Source: Nocardia niigatensis NBRC 100131
GTDB lineage: Bacteria; Actinomycetota; Actinomycetes; Mycobacteriales; Mycobacteriaceae
Direction: 5' to 3'
DNA length: 64,000 nt
Assembly: GCF_000308655.1 (NCBI RefSeq)
Contig: NZ_BAGC01000071.1
Location: 248,001-312,000 of the forward strand
The notes beneath the pieces were generated by a model that was not told the origin of the DNA, ran no database searches, and worked only from the letters and a program-made list of their open reading frames with translations. Both the position numbers and the translations under genes were made by a program. Shown piece by piece: positions 53,514-62,716 of the stretch (position 1 is its first letter; each line of letters opens with the position of its first letter).

Positions 53514-56500
53514 GCGAGTACGGCGGGCCGCGCTCATCCGGCCGACCCGAGGGACCCGACGGGCCGCCGCCGCGGCGCACGCCGTCCGCGCCGTGGGAAC
53601 GCGGCGCGCCCCGCCCCGGCCCGCGCGGACCCCAGGGTCCCGCCTCCGGACAGCAGCGCGCGGTTCCCGGCAATCCCCAAGGTTTTCCGGGTCAGCCCTA
53701 TCCGGGTCAGCCCGCCGGTCCACGGCGGCAGCCGCCGCCCGGCGAATCCGGGCCCATCATGCACCGGCCCCGCTCCGAGCAGGGCCGGCCGGACCCCGCG
53801 CAGGACGGTCGCGCCCCGGCCGAAGAGCGCTACCACTGGGGACACCCCGGCACCGAGGGCAATCGGCAGCCGGGCCCCGGCCCGCAGCGTTACCAGACAC
53901 CCCCGATGTCGAACCCGCGCCCGGGCGGGCCGCAACGCCAGGCCCCGGCGACCGGACCACAACGCCACGCACCCGCCACCGGACCGCAACGTTCGATGCC
54001 GCGCACCGCGACCGTCTCCGCCGCACAGGTGGAGGAGAAGGCGGACAACTCCAACGCCAAACTGGTCCGGGACACCGGATCCCTGGCCATCGCGACCCTG
54101 ATCAGCCGCATCACCGGTTTCGCCAAACAGGCGCTACTGCTGACCGTGCTCGGCCCCGCCATCGCCAGTGCCTTCACGATCGGCAGCTCCATCCCGAACA
54201 TGATCTCGGAGCTGCTGCTCGGCGCGGTGCTGACCGCGATCGTGGTTCCGACCCTGGTCCGTGCCGAGCGTGAGGACGCGGACGGCGGCGCGGCCTTCGT
54301 TCGCCGCCTGTTCACCACGGCGCTGACCGTCCTCGGCACCGGCACGGTACTCGCGTTGATCCTCACGCCGGTCCTGACCAAGCACGTCTTCCTCTCCACC
54401 GACAGCAAGGTCAATTCCGGGCTCACCACCGCGCTGACCTTCATGCTGGTCCCCGCGGTGCTGCTGTACGGAATGTCCGCGCTGCTCATGGCGATTCTGA
54501 ACACCCATCAGGTGTTCAAGCCCGGCGCCTGGGCGCCCGTCCTCAACAACTGCGTCGCTCTGGTGGTTCTGAGCCTGTATGCGGTGACCCCGGGTGAGAT
54601 CACTCTGGATCCGGTTCGAATGGGCGAACCGAAGCTGCTGCTCCTCGGTATCGGCACCACGCTCGGCGTGGCGGTCCAGGTAGCGGCGCTGCTGCCCGCG
54701 ATTCGCCGGGAGGGCATCGATCTACGGCCGCTGTGGGGGATGGATGCCCGCCTCAAGCAGTTCGGCGGGATGGCCGCGGCCATCATCCTCTATGTCCTGA
54801 TCAGCCAGATCGGTTTCAGTTTCACGCTGCGAGTCTCCTCGCACGCCGATGTCGCGGGTCCGACCATCTACCAGAACGCCTGGCTGCTGTTGCAGCTGCC
54901 ATGGGGTGTGCTCGGCGTGACGCTGCTGACCGCGATCATGCCGCGGCTGAGCCGCAACGCGGCCGCCGACGACACTCCGGCGGTGGTGGACGATCTGGGC
55001 GCGGCAACCCGGCTGACCATGATCGCCCTGGTCCCCATCGTCACGTTCCTCACCTTCGCCGGACCACAGATCGGCGAGGCGATCTACGGGTACGGCCGCT
55101 TCGGCGGCGACGCCGCGCGACTCGGCGAGGCGGTGTCCTGGTCGGCGTTCAACCTGATTCCGTACGCGCTGGTGCTGATTCACCTGCGCGTGTTCTACGC
55201 GCGTGAACAGGCGTGGACACCCACCTGGATCATTCTCGGCATCACCAGCGTGCAGATCACCCTGTCCGCGCTCGCGCCCGTCCTCGTCTCCGCGGACCAC
55301 GTGGTCATCGCACTCGGTGTGGCCCGCGGCCTCGGCTTCGTCACCGGCGCGATCATCGGCGGCTGGCTGCTGCACCGCAGCCTCGGCGATCTGCGCATGG
55401 CGAATGTCGGCCAGACCATCACCCGCGTGGTGCTGGCCTCGCTGGCCGGTGGCGCGGTCCTGCTCATCGTGGACAAGGTGCTGGGCCTGCACCGGCTTTC
55501 GGACAGCTTCGGCGGCATCGGCTCGCTGGTGCGGGTCGGCCTCACCGCCCTCGTCATGTTCGGCGTGGCCTTCGGCCTGATGCGCCTGCTCGGCATCCCC
55601 GAGATCGTGGCCATCACCGTCGCCGTCTCGCGGCGCCTCGGCATCACGCCGCCCGCACCGGATCTCGACCTCGACGGCACCCCGCTCGAGGACATCCACG
55701 AGACCACGCTGCTGCCCAAACCGGACCTGCGCGCCGCACCGTACTACTACCGCTTCGACCCGTACCTCGACGCGCAGACCATGGTGCTGCCCGTCATCCG
55801 GCCCGATGCGGTTGAACTCACCGAAAAGACCGAGTTCCCGTACCCTGTTCGGCAGGCAAGCGCAACTGCCCAGACCGGCATGCCCGCGGACAGCTCTCGC
55901 GGCAAGCCGGACGGTGCACGGACACCGGACGGCGGCTTCCGCACGTCGGATGCCGGCGCAGCGTCTCCGATACATCGGTCTTCGACATACCAGGGCGAAG
56001 GAGGAACGAGGGTGAGCGACGACGCGGCGGGCGGTGTCCCGGCCGCCGAATCCGCAACGGCCGCGGGCGGCGGTCTCTCCACGGACACCCCTCCCTCCGG
56101 TGAGGCCGGCGGAAAGCCCGGTGGCCGAGCCGAATCCGCGGCACGCGGCGGCGGGGCGGAATCCGCGGCCCGCTCCGGCGGGAACGGCGACCACGAGGAG
56201 CCGGACCACCTACCGGAGGAAGCGGACCACTCCGGTCCCGAAACCGGTGTGTACGAGGCCATCTCGCCGCAGATGCCGCCCATGCGGGTGGAGTCGCCGA
56301 CCAAGCGCATCCAGCGCGGCCCCAAGCTGACGCCCGGCGCGTCCGTGGCGGGCGGTCGGTACCGGCTGCTGGCCGGGCACGGCGGCGCACGCGGACTCAA
56401 GTTCTGGCAGGCCCTCGACGTGAAGCTGGACCGCGAGGTCGCGCTCACCTTCGTCGACGCCGACCAGCAGGCCACCGACAACTCCGGACACGATGGGCCG

Positions 56501-57850
56501 CAGGCCATTCTGTCCCGCACGCTGCGCCTGGGCCGGATCAACTCGCCCGGCCTGGCCCGCGTGCTGGACGTGGTGCGCGGCTCCTCCGGCGGCATCGTGG
56601 TGGCCGAGTGGACGCCCGGACGCTCGCTCAAGGAGATGGCCGAGACCGTGCCCTCGCCGATCGGCGCCGCGCGTGCCGTGCGAGCGCTGGCGGCCGCGGC
56701 CGAAATGGCGCACCGCGGTGGCGGTTCGCTGTCCATCGACCATCCGGACCGAGTGCGCATCAGTGCCGCCGGCGACGCGGTGCTGGCCTTCCCCGGCACC
56801 CTGTCCGACTCGGACGCCCAGTCCGACGTCCGGGGCCTCGGCGCCATGCTCTACGCCCTGATGACCGCGCACTGGCCGATCCGCGTCGGCGGCATCTCGG
56901 GCAGCGCGGCCACTGTCGGCGGTCTGCCGCTGGCCGACTTCGGCCCGGACGGAACGCCCGTCGAGCCCAGAACCATCCGGCCCGAGGTGCCCTTCGAGAT
57001 CTCCGCGGTCGCGGTGCGGTCGCTGGAGTCCAACAAGGGCGTGCGCACCGCCGCCACCGTCCAGCACGTGCTGGAGCAGGCGTCGGTGGTCGACCAGAAG
57101 ACCGACTTCATCCCCGTGCTGCGCCTGGGCCAGAAGCCGCCCAGCGCCCCCGACGAGACCCTCGCCGATCCGGAACTGCTCGCCGCCGAGAAGGAACGCT
57201 CGCAGCGGATGATGTGGATCCTGGTCGGTCTGGGCGTGCTCGCCGCGCTGGTGGTCGGCGTCATCATCTGGTGGCTGCTCAGCGTCTTCGCGCCCGGCTC
57301 CTCCAACGCGCCGCTCAACGAACAGCGCAATATCGGCCTCACCACCTCGGCGACGCCGCCGCCCAGTCCCGGCGCGTCCCAGGTGCCGGCGAGCGCCCCG
57401 GCCACCGGCGGCGTGCCGGTGCCGGTCACCGGCGCCACGGTGTTCTCCCCGGAGGGCACCCCGGACAATGTGGGAAGCATCGGTGCCGTGCTGGACAACA
57501 ACCCGGCCACCACCTGGCGCACCGACGCCTACTTCCAGCAGTTCCCGGCCCTGAAGAAGGGCGTGGGCGTGCTGACCACCCTGGGCAGCCCCAGCAAGCT
57601 GACCAAGGTGATCATCGAATCGCCCGCGCCCGGAACGCAGGTCGAGATCCGCACCTCCCCGACCGCCTCGCCGACCCTGGATCAGACCCAGCTGATCGGG
57701 TCGGCGGTGCTCGGCGACGGCACCACCGAGATCCCGGTGCGCGCCGACCAGCCGGCCCGCTACGTGCTGGTGTGGATCACCCAGCTGGCCAACAACGGCG
57801 GCCAGTTCCAGTCCTCCATCGCCGAGATCCGGTTCGAAGCCGCACCGTAG
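53510..57850 (+). CDS. murJ: MurJ lipid II flippase fused to a pseudokinase and a C-terminal galactose-binding-like domain
   Basis: 1446 aa from a GTG with AGGAGG upstream. Parts: Pro/Gly-rich cytoplasmic N-terminus (1-180); MurJ/MviN core with ~14 membrane segments (~181-705); acidic linker; kinase-like domain (~943-1200); membrane segment (~1232-1255); extracytoplasmic discoidin-like domain (~1310-1446). The kinase part lacks the VAIK lysine (reads VALTFVD) and has no HRD or DFG motif. In M. tuberculosis the same fusion (Rv3910, 1184 aa) binds FhaA once phosphorylated. The longer size comes mainly from the N-terminus and linker. Confidence 0.93.
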   Translation: MSEYGGPRSSGRPEGPDGPPPRRTPSAPWERGAPRPGPRGPQGPASGQQRAVPGNPQGFPGQPYPGQPAGPRRQPPPGESGPIMHRPRSEQGRPDPAQDGRAPAEERYHWGHPGTEGNRQPGPGPQRYQTPPMSNPRPGGPQRQAPATGPQRHAPATGPQRSMPRTATVSAAQVEEKADNSNAKLVRDTGSLAIATLISRITGFAKQALLLTVLGPAIASAFTIGSSIPNMISELLLGAVLTAIVVPTLVRAEREDADGGAAFVRRLFTTALTVLGTGTVLALILTPVLTKHVFLSTDSKVNSGLTTALTFMLVPAVLLYGMSALLMAILNTHQVFKPGAWAPVLNNCVALVVLSLYAVTPGEITLDPVRMGEPKLLLLGIGTTLGVAVQVAALLPAIRREGIDLRPLWGMDARLKQFGGMAAAIILYVLISQIGFSFTLRVSSHADVAGPTIYQNAWLLLQLPWGVLGVTLLTAIMPRLSRNAAADDTPAVVDDLGAATRLTMIALVPIVTFLTFAGPQIGEAIYGYGRFGGDAARLGEAVSWSAFNLIPYALVLIHLRVFYAREQAWTPTWIILGITSVQITLSALAPVLVSADHVVIALGVARGLGFVTGAIIGGWLLHRSLGDLRMANVGQTITRVVLASLAGGAVLLIVDKVLGLHRLSDSFGGIGSLVRVGLTALVMFGVAFGLMRLLGIPEIVAITVAVSRRLGITPPAPDLDLDGTPLEDIHETTLLPKPDLRAAPYYYRFDPYLDAQTMVLPVIRPDAVELTEKTEFPYPVRQASATAQTGMPADSSRGKPDGARTPDGGFRTSDAGAASPIHRSSTYQGEGGTRVSDDAAGGVPAAESATAAGGGLSTDTPPSGEAGGKPGGRAESAARGGGAESAARSGGNGDHEEPDHLPEEADHSGPETGVYEAISPQMPPMRVESPTKRIQRGPKLTPGASVAGGRYRLLAGHGGARGLKFWQALDVKLDREVALTFVDADQQATDNSGHDGPQAILSRTLRLGRINSPGLARVLDVVRGSSGGIVVAEWTPGRSLKEMAETVPSPIGAARAVRALAAAAEMAHRGGGSLSIDHPDRVRISAAGDAVLAFPGTLSDSDAQSDVRGLGAMLYALMTAHWPIRVGGISGSAATVGGLPLADFGPDGTPVEPRTIRPEVPFEISAVAVRSLESNKGVRTAATVQHVLEQASVVDQKTDFIPVLRLGQKPPSAPDETLADPELLAAEKERSQRMMWILVGLGVLAALVVGVIIWWLLSVFAPGSSNAPLNEQRNIGLTTSATPPPSPGASQVPASAPATGGVPVPVTGATVFSPEGTPDNVGSIGAVLDNNPATTWRTDAYFQQFPALKKGVGVLTTLGSPSKLTKVIIESPAPGTQVEIRTSPTASPTLDQTQLIGSAVLGDGTTEIPVRADQPARYVLVWITQLANNGGQFQSSIAEIRFEAAP

Positions 57851-58109
57851 TTCTCGCCCGCTTCATCACCGTTCTCGCCCGCGTCACATTCCGACGGTCA
57901 TCATCCGTCCGATTCGCCCGGACAGCGCGCCTACCAGGGCTTATTTCGCGCGATCCGGTGCTACCGAATCGTTATCTTCGATATGATCTTGCATACTCTC
58001 GGCAAGGGGAGCTCCCGGGCGCCGGCCTCTACGGTCCCGGATGACAGCCGCACATCTCGGTGACGCCCGGCCCGTGAACAGGCCGCGCCCACCGGTCTGA
58101 GGGGAAGCA

Positions 58110-58697
58110 TTGTCGTCAGCGAACGAACTCGTGGAAGCACCGCAGGTCAGCGATCGCGACCTGCTCGCCGCCCACGCCGGAGGGGCGCCCTACGCCTTCG
58201 CCGAACTGCTCCGCCGCCACCGCGACCACCTCTGGCAGACCGCGCTACGCGCCTCCTACGGTCCCGAGGACGCCGCCGACTCACTCCAGGACGCCCTGCT
58301 CTCCGCGCACCGCGCCGCCGGCGCCTTCCGCGGCGACGCCGAGGTACGCAGCTGGCTGCACCGCATCGTGGTCAATGCCTGCCTGGACCGCATCCGCCGC
58401 AACAAGCTGCGCCGCACCGAACCCCTGTCCGAGGACGCCGCCGACGAACCACGCTGCCCACGAGACGATTTCGCGGCCCTGGAAGCGAGCCTGCTGGTCG
58501 ACGCGGCACTGTTCACGCTGCCCGCCGACCAGCGCACCGCCCTGGTCGCCATCGAGCTCGAGGGCTACTCCATCGCGGATGCCGCTGCGCTACTGGGCAT
58601 TCCGGAGGGCACCGTCAAGAGCCGGTGCGCGCGGGGGCGGCGGCGGCTCGAAGCCCACTTCCGCGCCGCGAACACCGGACATCCGATGAACACCTGA
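58110..58697 (+). CDS. sigM: ECF RNA polymerase sigma factor SigM
   Basis: 195 aa from a TTG with GAGGGGA upstream. Sigma-70 region 2 (FAELLRRHRDHLWQTALRAS, DAADSLQDALLSAHRA, FRGDAEVRSWLHRIVVNACLDRIRR) and region 4 (LPADQRTALVAIELEGYSIADAAALLGIPEGTVKSRCARGRRRL) are complete. It corresponds to Rv3911 by sequence type and position. The anti-sigma gene follows after 101 bp. The TTG start may keep expression low. Confidence 0.9.
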   Translation: MSSANELVEAPQVSDRDLLAAHAGGAPYAFAELLRRHRDHLWQTALRASYGPEDAADSLQDALLSAHRAAGAFRGDAEVRSWLHRIVVNACLDRIRRNKLRRTEPLSEDAADEPRCPRDDFAALEASLLVDAALFTLPADQRTALVAIELEGYSIADAAALLGIPEGTVKSRCARGRRRLEAHFRAANTGHPMNT

Positions 58698-58798
58698 ATT
58701 TCGCTCGAACACCGCACTATTGGGGGAACCTTGAACGGTTCCGCTGCGTCGGATACAAAGACAGGTCTGCGATTCCTACTCGAGGCCCTGGAGGGGCA

Positions 58799-59725
58799 AT
58801 GGAGGACACCGGAGGAGCAATGGCGGGTACCGCGGTACCCACGCCGCCCTTCTCCACCGAGCTGCTCGCCGATCTGCACGGCGGCAGTCTGCCGCCGGAA
58901 CAATCCGAGCGGCTCTGGCCCGCGGTCCGGCGCGACCCCGAGGCCATGCGCTATCTCAACTCACTCGACCGCGTCGACGATCGCCTGCACGAACTCGGCC
59001 GCGACGAACACATCGCCCACCCCATGCCCGCCGAGGTGACCGCCCGACTGGAACGCATGATCGAAGACCTCGCCACCGGCGGTCAGAACCCGGCCGCCGG
59101 CCCGGCCCCGGCCGGCCGGAAGGCCACCGTGACCCGGCTACCCGTCGCGCCGCCACCCGTCACCCGCTCCGCCCCGCCGTCCACCACGCCCATGCCGGCG
59201 CTCGACGGGTCCATCTTCGACACCGGCCGGCTCGACCCCCGCGAACTCGAGGATCCCGAAACCCCGGCCGTGCCCGAGGACGACACCGACCCCGGCGAGC
59301 CCATCCCGCTCGAGACACCCTCCCGCCGCCTGCGCTGGCTCACCGTCGCCGCCGCGGCCGCGGCGGCGATCGCGGGCGCCGTGGTGGCCGTGGACGCCGT
59401 CAGCACCCACACGGTCGCCCCGGCCGCCCAACCGGCCGCCGACGCCAATCTGGACCCCGGCCTGGCCCCCGCGGCCGTCCTCACCGCCATGGGCCGCCAC
59501 GACATCACCGGCCCCCTGGCGGCCGGCAACGCCCTCGCCGCGTGCCTGCAGGCGACCGGGCTGGACCGCCAGGTGCTCGGCTCCCGCAGCGTCGTGTTCT
59601 CCGGTACACCCGGCGTCCTGGTCCTGCTGGCCGGCCCCAAACCCCCGCAGATCACCGCCGCCGTCTTCGGAACAGCCTGCGGCCCGGGCAATCCTCAGGT
59701 CCTCGCACGTGCCGACATCGGCTAG
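58799..59725 (+). CDS. Putative anti-sigma-M factor (RsmA/Rv3912-like)
   Basis: 308 aa. N-terminal cytoplasmic helical region (~18-85, STELLADLHGGSLPPEQSERLWPAVRRDPEAM) of anti-sigma type without a zinc HxxxCxxC motif. A Pro-rich linker, one membrane segment (~180-201) and an extracytoplasmic domain with two cysteines (AACLQATG, GTACGPGN) follow. Position and architecture match Rv3912. Two starts, 58799 and 58820, each have their own ribosome-binding site (GGAGGGGCA and GGAGGAGCA). Confidence 0.83.
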   Translation: MEDTGGAMAGTAVPTPPFSTELLADLHGGSLPPEQSERLWPAVRRDPEAMRYLNSLDRVDDRLHELGRDEHIAHPMPAEVTARLERMIEDLATGGQNPAAGPAPAGRKATVTRLPVAPPPVTRSAPPSTTPMPALDGSIFDTGRLDPRELEDPETPAVPEDDTDPGEPIPLETPSRRLRWLTVAAAAAAAIAGAVVAVDAVSTHTVAPAAQPAADANLDPGLAPAAVLTAMGRHDITGPLAAGNALAACLQATGLDRQVLGSRSVVFSGTPGVLVLLAGPKPPQITAAVFGTACGPGNPQVLARADIG

Positions 59726-59753
59726 CGCCCAACGATCCTGGAGATCGGCCTGT

Positions 59754-59875
59754 GTTTGGCGGCCCGGTTCGATTCTGGACCGACGCAGCGGGGGAGCGAA
59801 GCGGAGGAGCGGAGGAGGGAAGAATCGAGCTTGCAGGGCCGCGAACCGCCCCGGAGCGAAGCGGAGGGCAAATAG
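59754..59875 (+). repeat. Structured intergenic repeat, copy B
   Basis: Plus strand: outer arm GTTTGGCGGCCC (59754-59765), inner arm GTTCGATTCT (59767-59776), a 44-nt loop with GGGGGAGCGAAGCGGAGGAG, inner arm AGAATCGAGC (59821-59830), a 5-nt bulge TTGCA, and outer arm GGGCCGCGAACC (59836-59847). The outer stem has two mismatches and the inner stem one G-T pair. The tail GGAGCGAAGCGGAGGGCAAA runs to 59875, about 90 bp before the trxB start. Same layout as copy A. Confidence 0.85.
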
Positions 59876-59965
59876 GAACGGGAACAACACCGATTAGGCT
59901 GTTGTTGACCGACACGCTCACGTTCGAGCGATCGAGATTCTGCACAACAGCTTCGGAGGGCCACC

Positions 59966-60949
59966 TTGAGCACGCCTGTTCGCGACCTGATCATCGTCGG
60001 TTCCGGTCCGGCCGGCTACACCGCCGCGGTGTACGCCGCCCGGGCGGAACTGGAACCGCTGCTCTTCGAGGGCACCCAGTTCGGCGGCGCGCTCATGACC
60101 ACGACCGAGGTCGAGAACTTCCCCGGCTTCCGCGAGGGCATCATGGGCCCCGACCTCATGGAGGAGATGCGGGAGCAGGCCAAGCGCTTCGGCACCGACA
60201 TCCGCACCGAGGACGTCGACGCCCTCGACCTGACCGGTCCCATCAAGAAGGTGACCGTCGGCGGCGAGGTCCACCAGGCCTACGCTGTGATCCTCGCCAT
60301 GGGCTCCGCGGCGCGCTACCTGAACGTCCCCGGCGAGCAGGAGCTGCTCGGCCGCGGCGTCAGCGCCTGCGCCACCTGTGACGGCTTCTTCTTCAAGGGC
60401 CAGGACATTGTGGTGGTCGGCGGCGGCGACTCGGCCATGGAGGAGGCGACCTTCCTCACCAAGTTCGCCAGCTCGGTGACCATCATCCACCGCCGCGAGG
60501 AGTTCCGCGCGTCCCGGATCATGCTGGAACGCGCCAAGAGCAACGACAAGATCCGCTTCATCCTGAACTCGGAAGTCGTTGCGGTGCACGGTGATACCAG
60601 CGTCACCAGCCTGACCCTGCGCGACACCCGCACCGGCGAGACCTCCGAGTTCGCCGCCACCGGCCTGTTCGTCGCCATCGGCCACGACCCGCGCAGCGAA
60701 CTGGTGCGCGGCCAGGTCGATCTGGACGACGAGGGCTACGTGCTGGTCCAGGGCCAGGGCACCCACACCTCGCTGCCGGGCGTCTTCGCCGCCGGCGACC
60801 TGGTCGACCACACCTACCGGCAGGCCATCACCGCCGCCGGTACCGGCTGCCGCGCGGCCATCGACGCCGAGCGCTGGCTCGCCGAACAGGGTGACATCAC
60901 CACCAACACCCTCGATCACGCCGGTCAGCCGGTGGAAGTGAACAACTAA
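59966..60949 (+). CDS. trxB: Thioredoxin reductase
   Basis: 327 aa from a TTG with GGAGGG upstream. FAD motif VGSGPAGYTAAVYAARA, redox-active Cys135 and Cys138 (ACATCDG), NADPH motif VGGGDSAMEEA, and C-terminal GVFAAGDLVD. Reduces thioredoxin with NADPH in the cytoplasm. trxA follows after 11 bp. The structured repeat copy B lies in its leader region. Usual length. Confidence 0.95.
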   Translation: MSTPVRDLIIVGSGPAGYTAAVYAARAELEPLLFEGTQFGGALMTTTEVENFPGFREGIMGPDLMEEMREQAKRFGTDIRTEDVDALDLTGPIKKVTVGGEVHQAYAVILAMGSAARYLNVPGEQELLGRGVSACATCDGFFFKGQDIVVVGGGDSAMEEATFLTKFASSVTIIHRREEFRASRIMLERAKSNDKIRFILNSEVVAVHGDTSVTSLTLRDTRTGETSEFAATGLFVAIGHDPRSELVRGQVDLDDEGYVLVQGQGTHTSLPGVFAAGDLVDHTYRQAITAAGTGCRAAIDAERWLAEQGDITTNTLDHAGQPVEVNN

Positions 60950-60960
60950 GGAGCTAGGCA

Positions 60961-61299
60961 ATGCCCGACGCCAAGACCAGTGCCACCAAGACGGTGACCG
61001 ACGCCACCTTCGCCGACGAGGTCCTGCTCAGCGAGAAGCCCGTGCTGGTGGACTTCTGGGCGGCCTGGTGCGGCCCGTGCAAGATGGTCGCTCCCGTGCT
61101 GGAGGAGATCGCCGCCGCCAACGCGGACAAGATCACCATCGCCAAGCTCGACGCCGACAACAACCCGGAGTCCGCCAAGCACTACGGGATCCTGTCCTTG
61201 CCGACCATGGTCCTGTTCCAGGGGGGCAAGGAAACCAAGCGGATCGTCGGTGCAAAGGGCAAAGCCGCCCTCTTGCGCGAACTGGAAGAAGTTCTTTAA
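60961..61299 (+). CDS. trxA: Thioredoxin
   Basis: 112 aa, GGAG before the ATG. The active site WCGPCK has Cys37 and Cys40; LPTMVLFQGGKE carries the cis-proline. Substrate of the upstream TrxB. Corresponds to Rv3914 (trxC) by position. The gene has no strong terminator after it; an inverted repeat pair (61312-61321 and 61409-61418) lies beyond. Confidence 0.95.
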   Translation: MPDAKTSATKTVTDATFADEVLLSEKPVLVDFWAAWCGPCKMVAPVLEEIAAANADKITIAKLDADNNPESAKHYGILSLPTMVLFQGGKETKRIVGAKGKAALLRELEEVL

Positions 61300-61311
61300 C
61301 AAGGCTGGATA

Positions 61312-61418
61312 GAATTTCGGCGCCGCCGGGGGTCTTCGTTCTCACGCATGCTGCCTCCTTCGGCCCCTCGCGCGGGCGCCAGGGTTAGGATGCCTGCACT
61401 CGACAGTTGCCGAAATTC
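61312..61418. other. Long-range 10-bp inverted repeat between trxA and cwlM
   Basis: GAATTTCGGC (61312-61321) is the exact complement of GCCGAAATTC (61409-61418), 87 bp apart. TAGGAT near 61387 could be a -10 for cwlM. It may be a large stem-loop or paired operators. Confidence 0.4.
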
Positions 61419-61519
61419 GGTCCGGGTCTGAAACAATCGTTCGACGCTCCGGTCGTGCGTAGGTATGAACCGCCGCATGAATGGGTACCCGGGTTGGCGG
61501 AAGGAAAGGGCTCTCACGC

Positions 61520-62716
61520 ATGCACCGACTTCGTCACGGCGATACAGGACCAGCCGTAGCAGAGGTTCGGAGCACTCTGGCAAGCCTCGGGTTCCTGCAT
61601 TCCCGCCCCAACAGCGACCCCTCGGGTCCGATCGGGGAGTACTGGAAGGACGCCGACGCGACCTTCGACCATGATCTCGACTCCGCAGTGCGTGCCTTCC
61701 AGCAGCACCGCGGACTCCTGGTCGACGGCGTGGTTGGTCCGGCGACGTACCGCGCGCTGAAGGAGGCGTCCTACCGCCTCGGCGCGCGCACTCTCATCTA
61801 CCAGTTGTCCGCGCCGCTGTATGGCGACGATGTCGCCACTCTGCAACGGCGACTGCAGGATCTGGGCTTCTATGTGCACCGGGTGGACGGCTATTTCGGC
61901 CCGCACACTCACGACGCGCTCACCTCGTTCCAGCGCGAGATCGGGCTCTCCTCGGACGGCATCTGCGGTCCGGACACCCTACGCTCGCTGGATCTGCTGG
62001 GCGCCCGCGTCACCGGCGGCAACCCGCACCGCATCGCCGAGGAAGAGGTGGTGCACCGGGCCGGGCCGCAGCTCACCGGTAAGCGCATCGTCATCGACCC
62101 GGGTCTGGGCGGACCGGACAAGGGCTCGCCCGTGCCGACCGAATTCGGTGACGTCTACGAGTCGGAGATCCTCTGGGATCTGGCCAGCCGGCTCGAAGGA
62201 CGCATGGCCGCAACGGGTATGGAGACCTTCCTGTCCCGGCCGTGGGGGGCCAACCCCTCCGACGCCGAGCGGGCCGAGACCTCCAACACCTTCGATGCCG
62301 ACCTGATGATCTCGCTGCGCTGCGCCAGCAATGACAGCGGTTCCGCCAGCGGCGTGGCCAGCTTCCACTTCGGCAACTCACACGGCTCCACGTCCATGAT
62401 CGGGCAGGTGCTGGCCGGGTTCATCCAGCGCGAGATCGTGGCGCGAACCTCGTTGCAGGACTGCCGGACCCACGCCCGCACCTGGGATCTGCTGCGGCTC
62501 ACCAAGATGCCGACCGTCCAGGTCGACATCGGTTACCTGACCAGTGAATACGACTCGTCGGTGCTGACCAACCCGCGCATGCGCGACGTGATCGCCGAGG
62601 CCATCCTGATCTCCGTGAAGCGGCTGTACCTGCTGGGTCAGGACGACCAGCCCACGGGGACATACACATTCGCCGAACTACTCGCCGAGGAACTGGCGGC
62701 CGCGGACCGGCTCTGA
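61520..62716 (+). CDS. cwlM: CwlM, cytoplasmic amidase homologue that has lost zinc ligands
   Basis: 398 aa from the ATG at 61520, no signal peptide. Two peptidoglycan-binding repeats (~5-70 and ~85-155: VAEVRSTLASLGF, VATLQRRLQDLGFYVHRVDGYFG) precede an Amidase_3-like domain (~190-375). Canonical H-x-G-H-G-G is here IDPGLGG, so the first His is Leu196; SLHxN reads SLRCASN, so the second is Arg267. Mycobacterial CwlM is a cytoplasmic activator of MurA, not a hydrolase. The C-terminal GTYTFAELL tail is the region phosphorylated there. parS-like site and terminator follow. Confidence 0.92.
   Translation: MHRLRHGDTGPAVAEVRSTLASLGFLHSRPNSDPSGPIGEYWKDADATFDHDLDSAVRAFQQHRGLLVDGVVGPATYRALKEASYRLGARTLIYQLSAPLYGDDVATLQRRLQDLGFYVHRVDGYFGPHTHDALTSFQREIGLSSDGICGPDTLRSLDLLGARVTGGNPHRIAEEEVVHRAGPQLTGKRIVIDPGLGGPDKGSPVPTEFGDVYESEILWDLASRLEGRMAATGMETFLSRPWGANPSDAERAETSNTFDADLMISLRCASNDSGSASGVASFHFGNSHGSTSMIGQVLAGFIQREIVARTSLQDCRTHARTWDLLRLTKMPTVQVDIGYLTSEYDSSVLTNPRMRDVIAEAILISVKRLYLLGQDDQPTGTYTFAELLAEELAAADRL

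Noticed and set aside
57851..57890. Direct repeat GTTCTCGCCCGC after murJ
   Set aside because: Two short copies (12 bp) without pairing or a T-run; no function can be supported.
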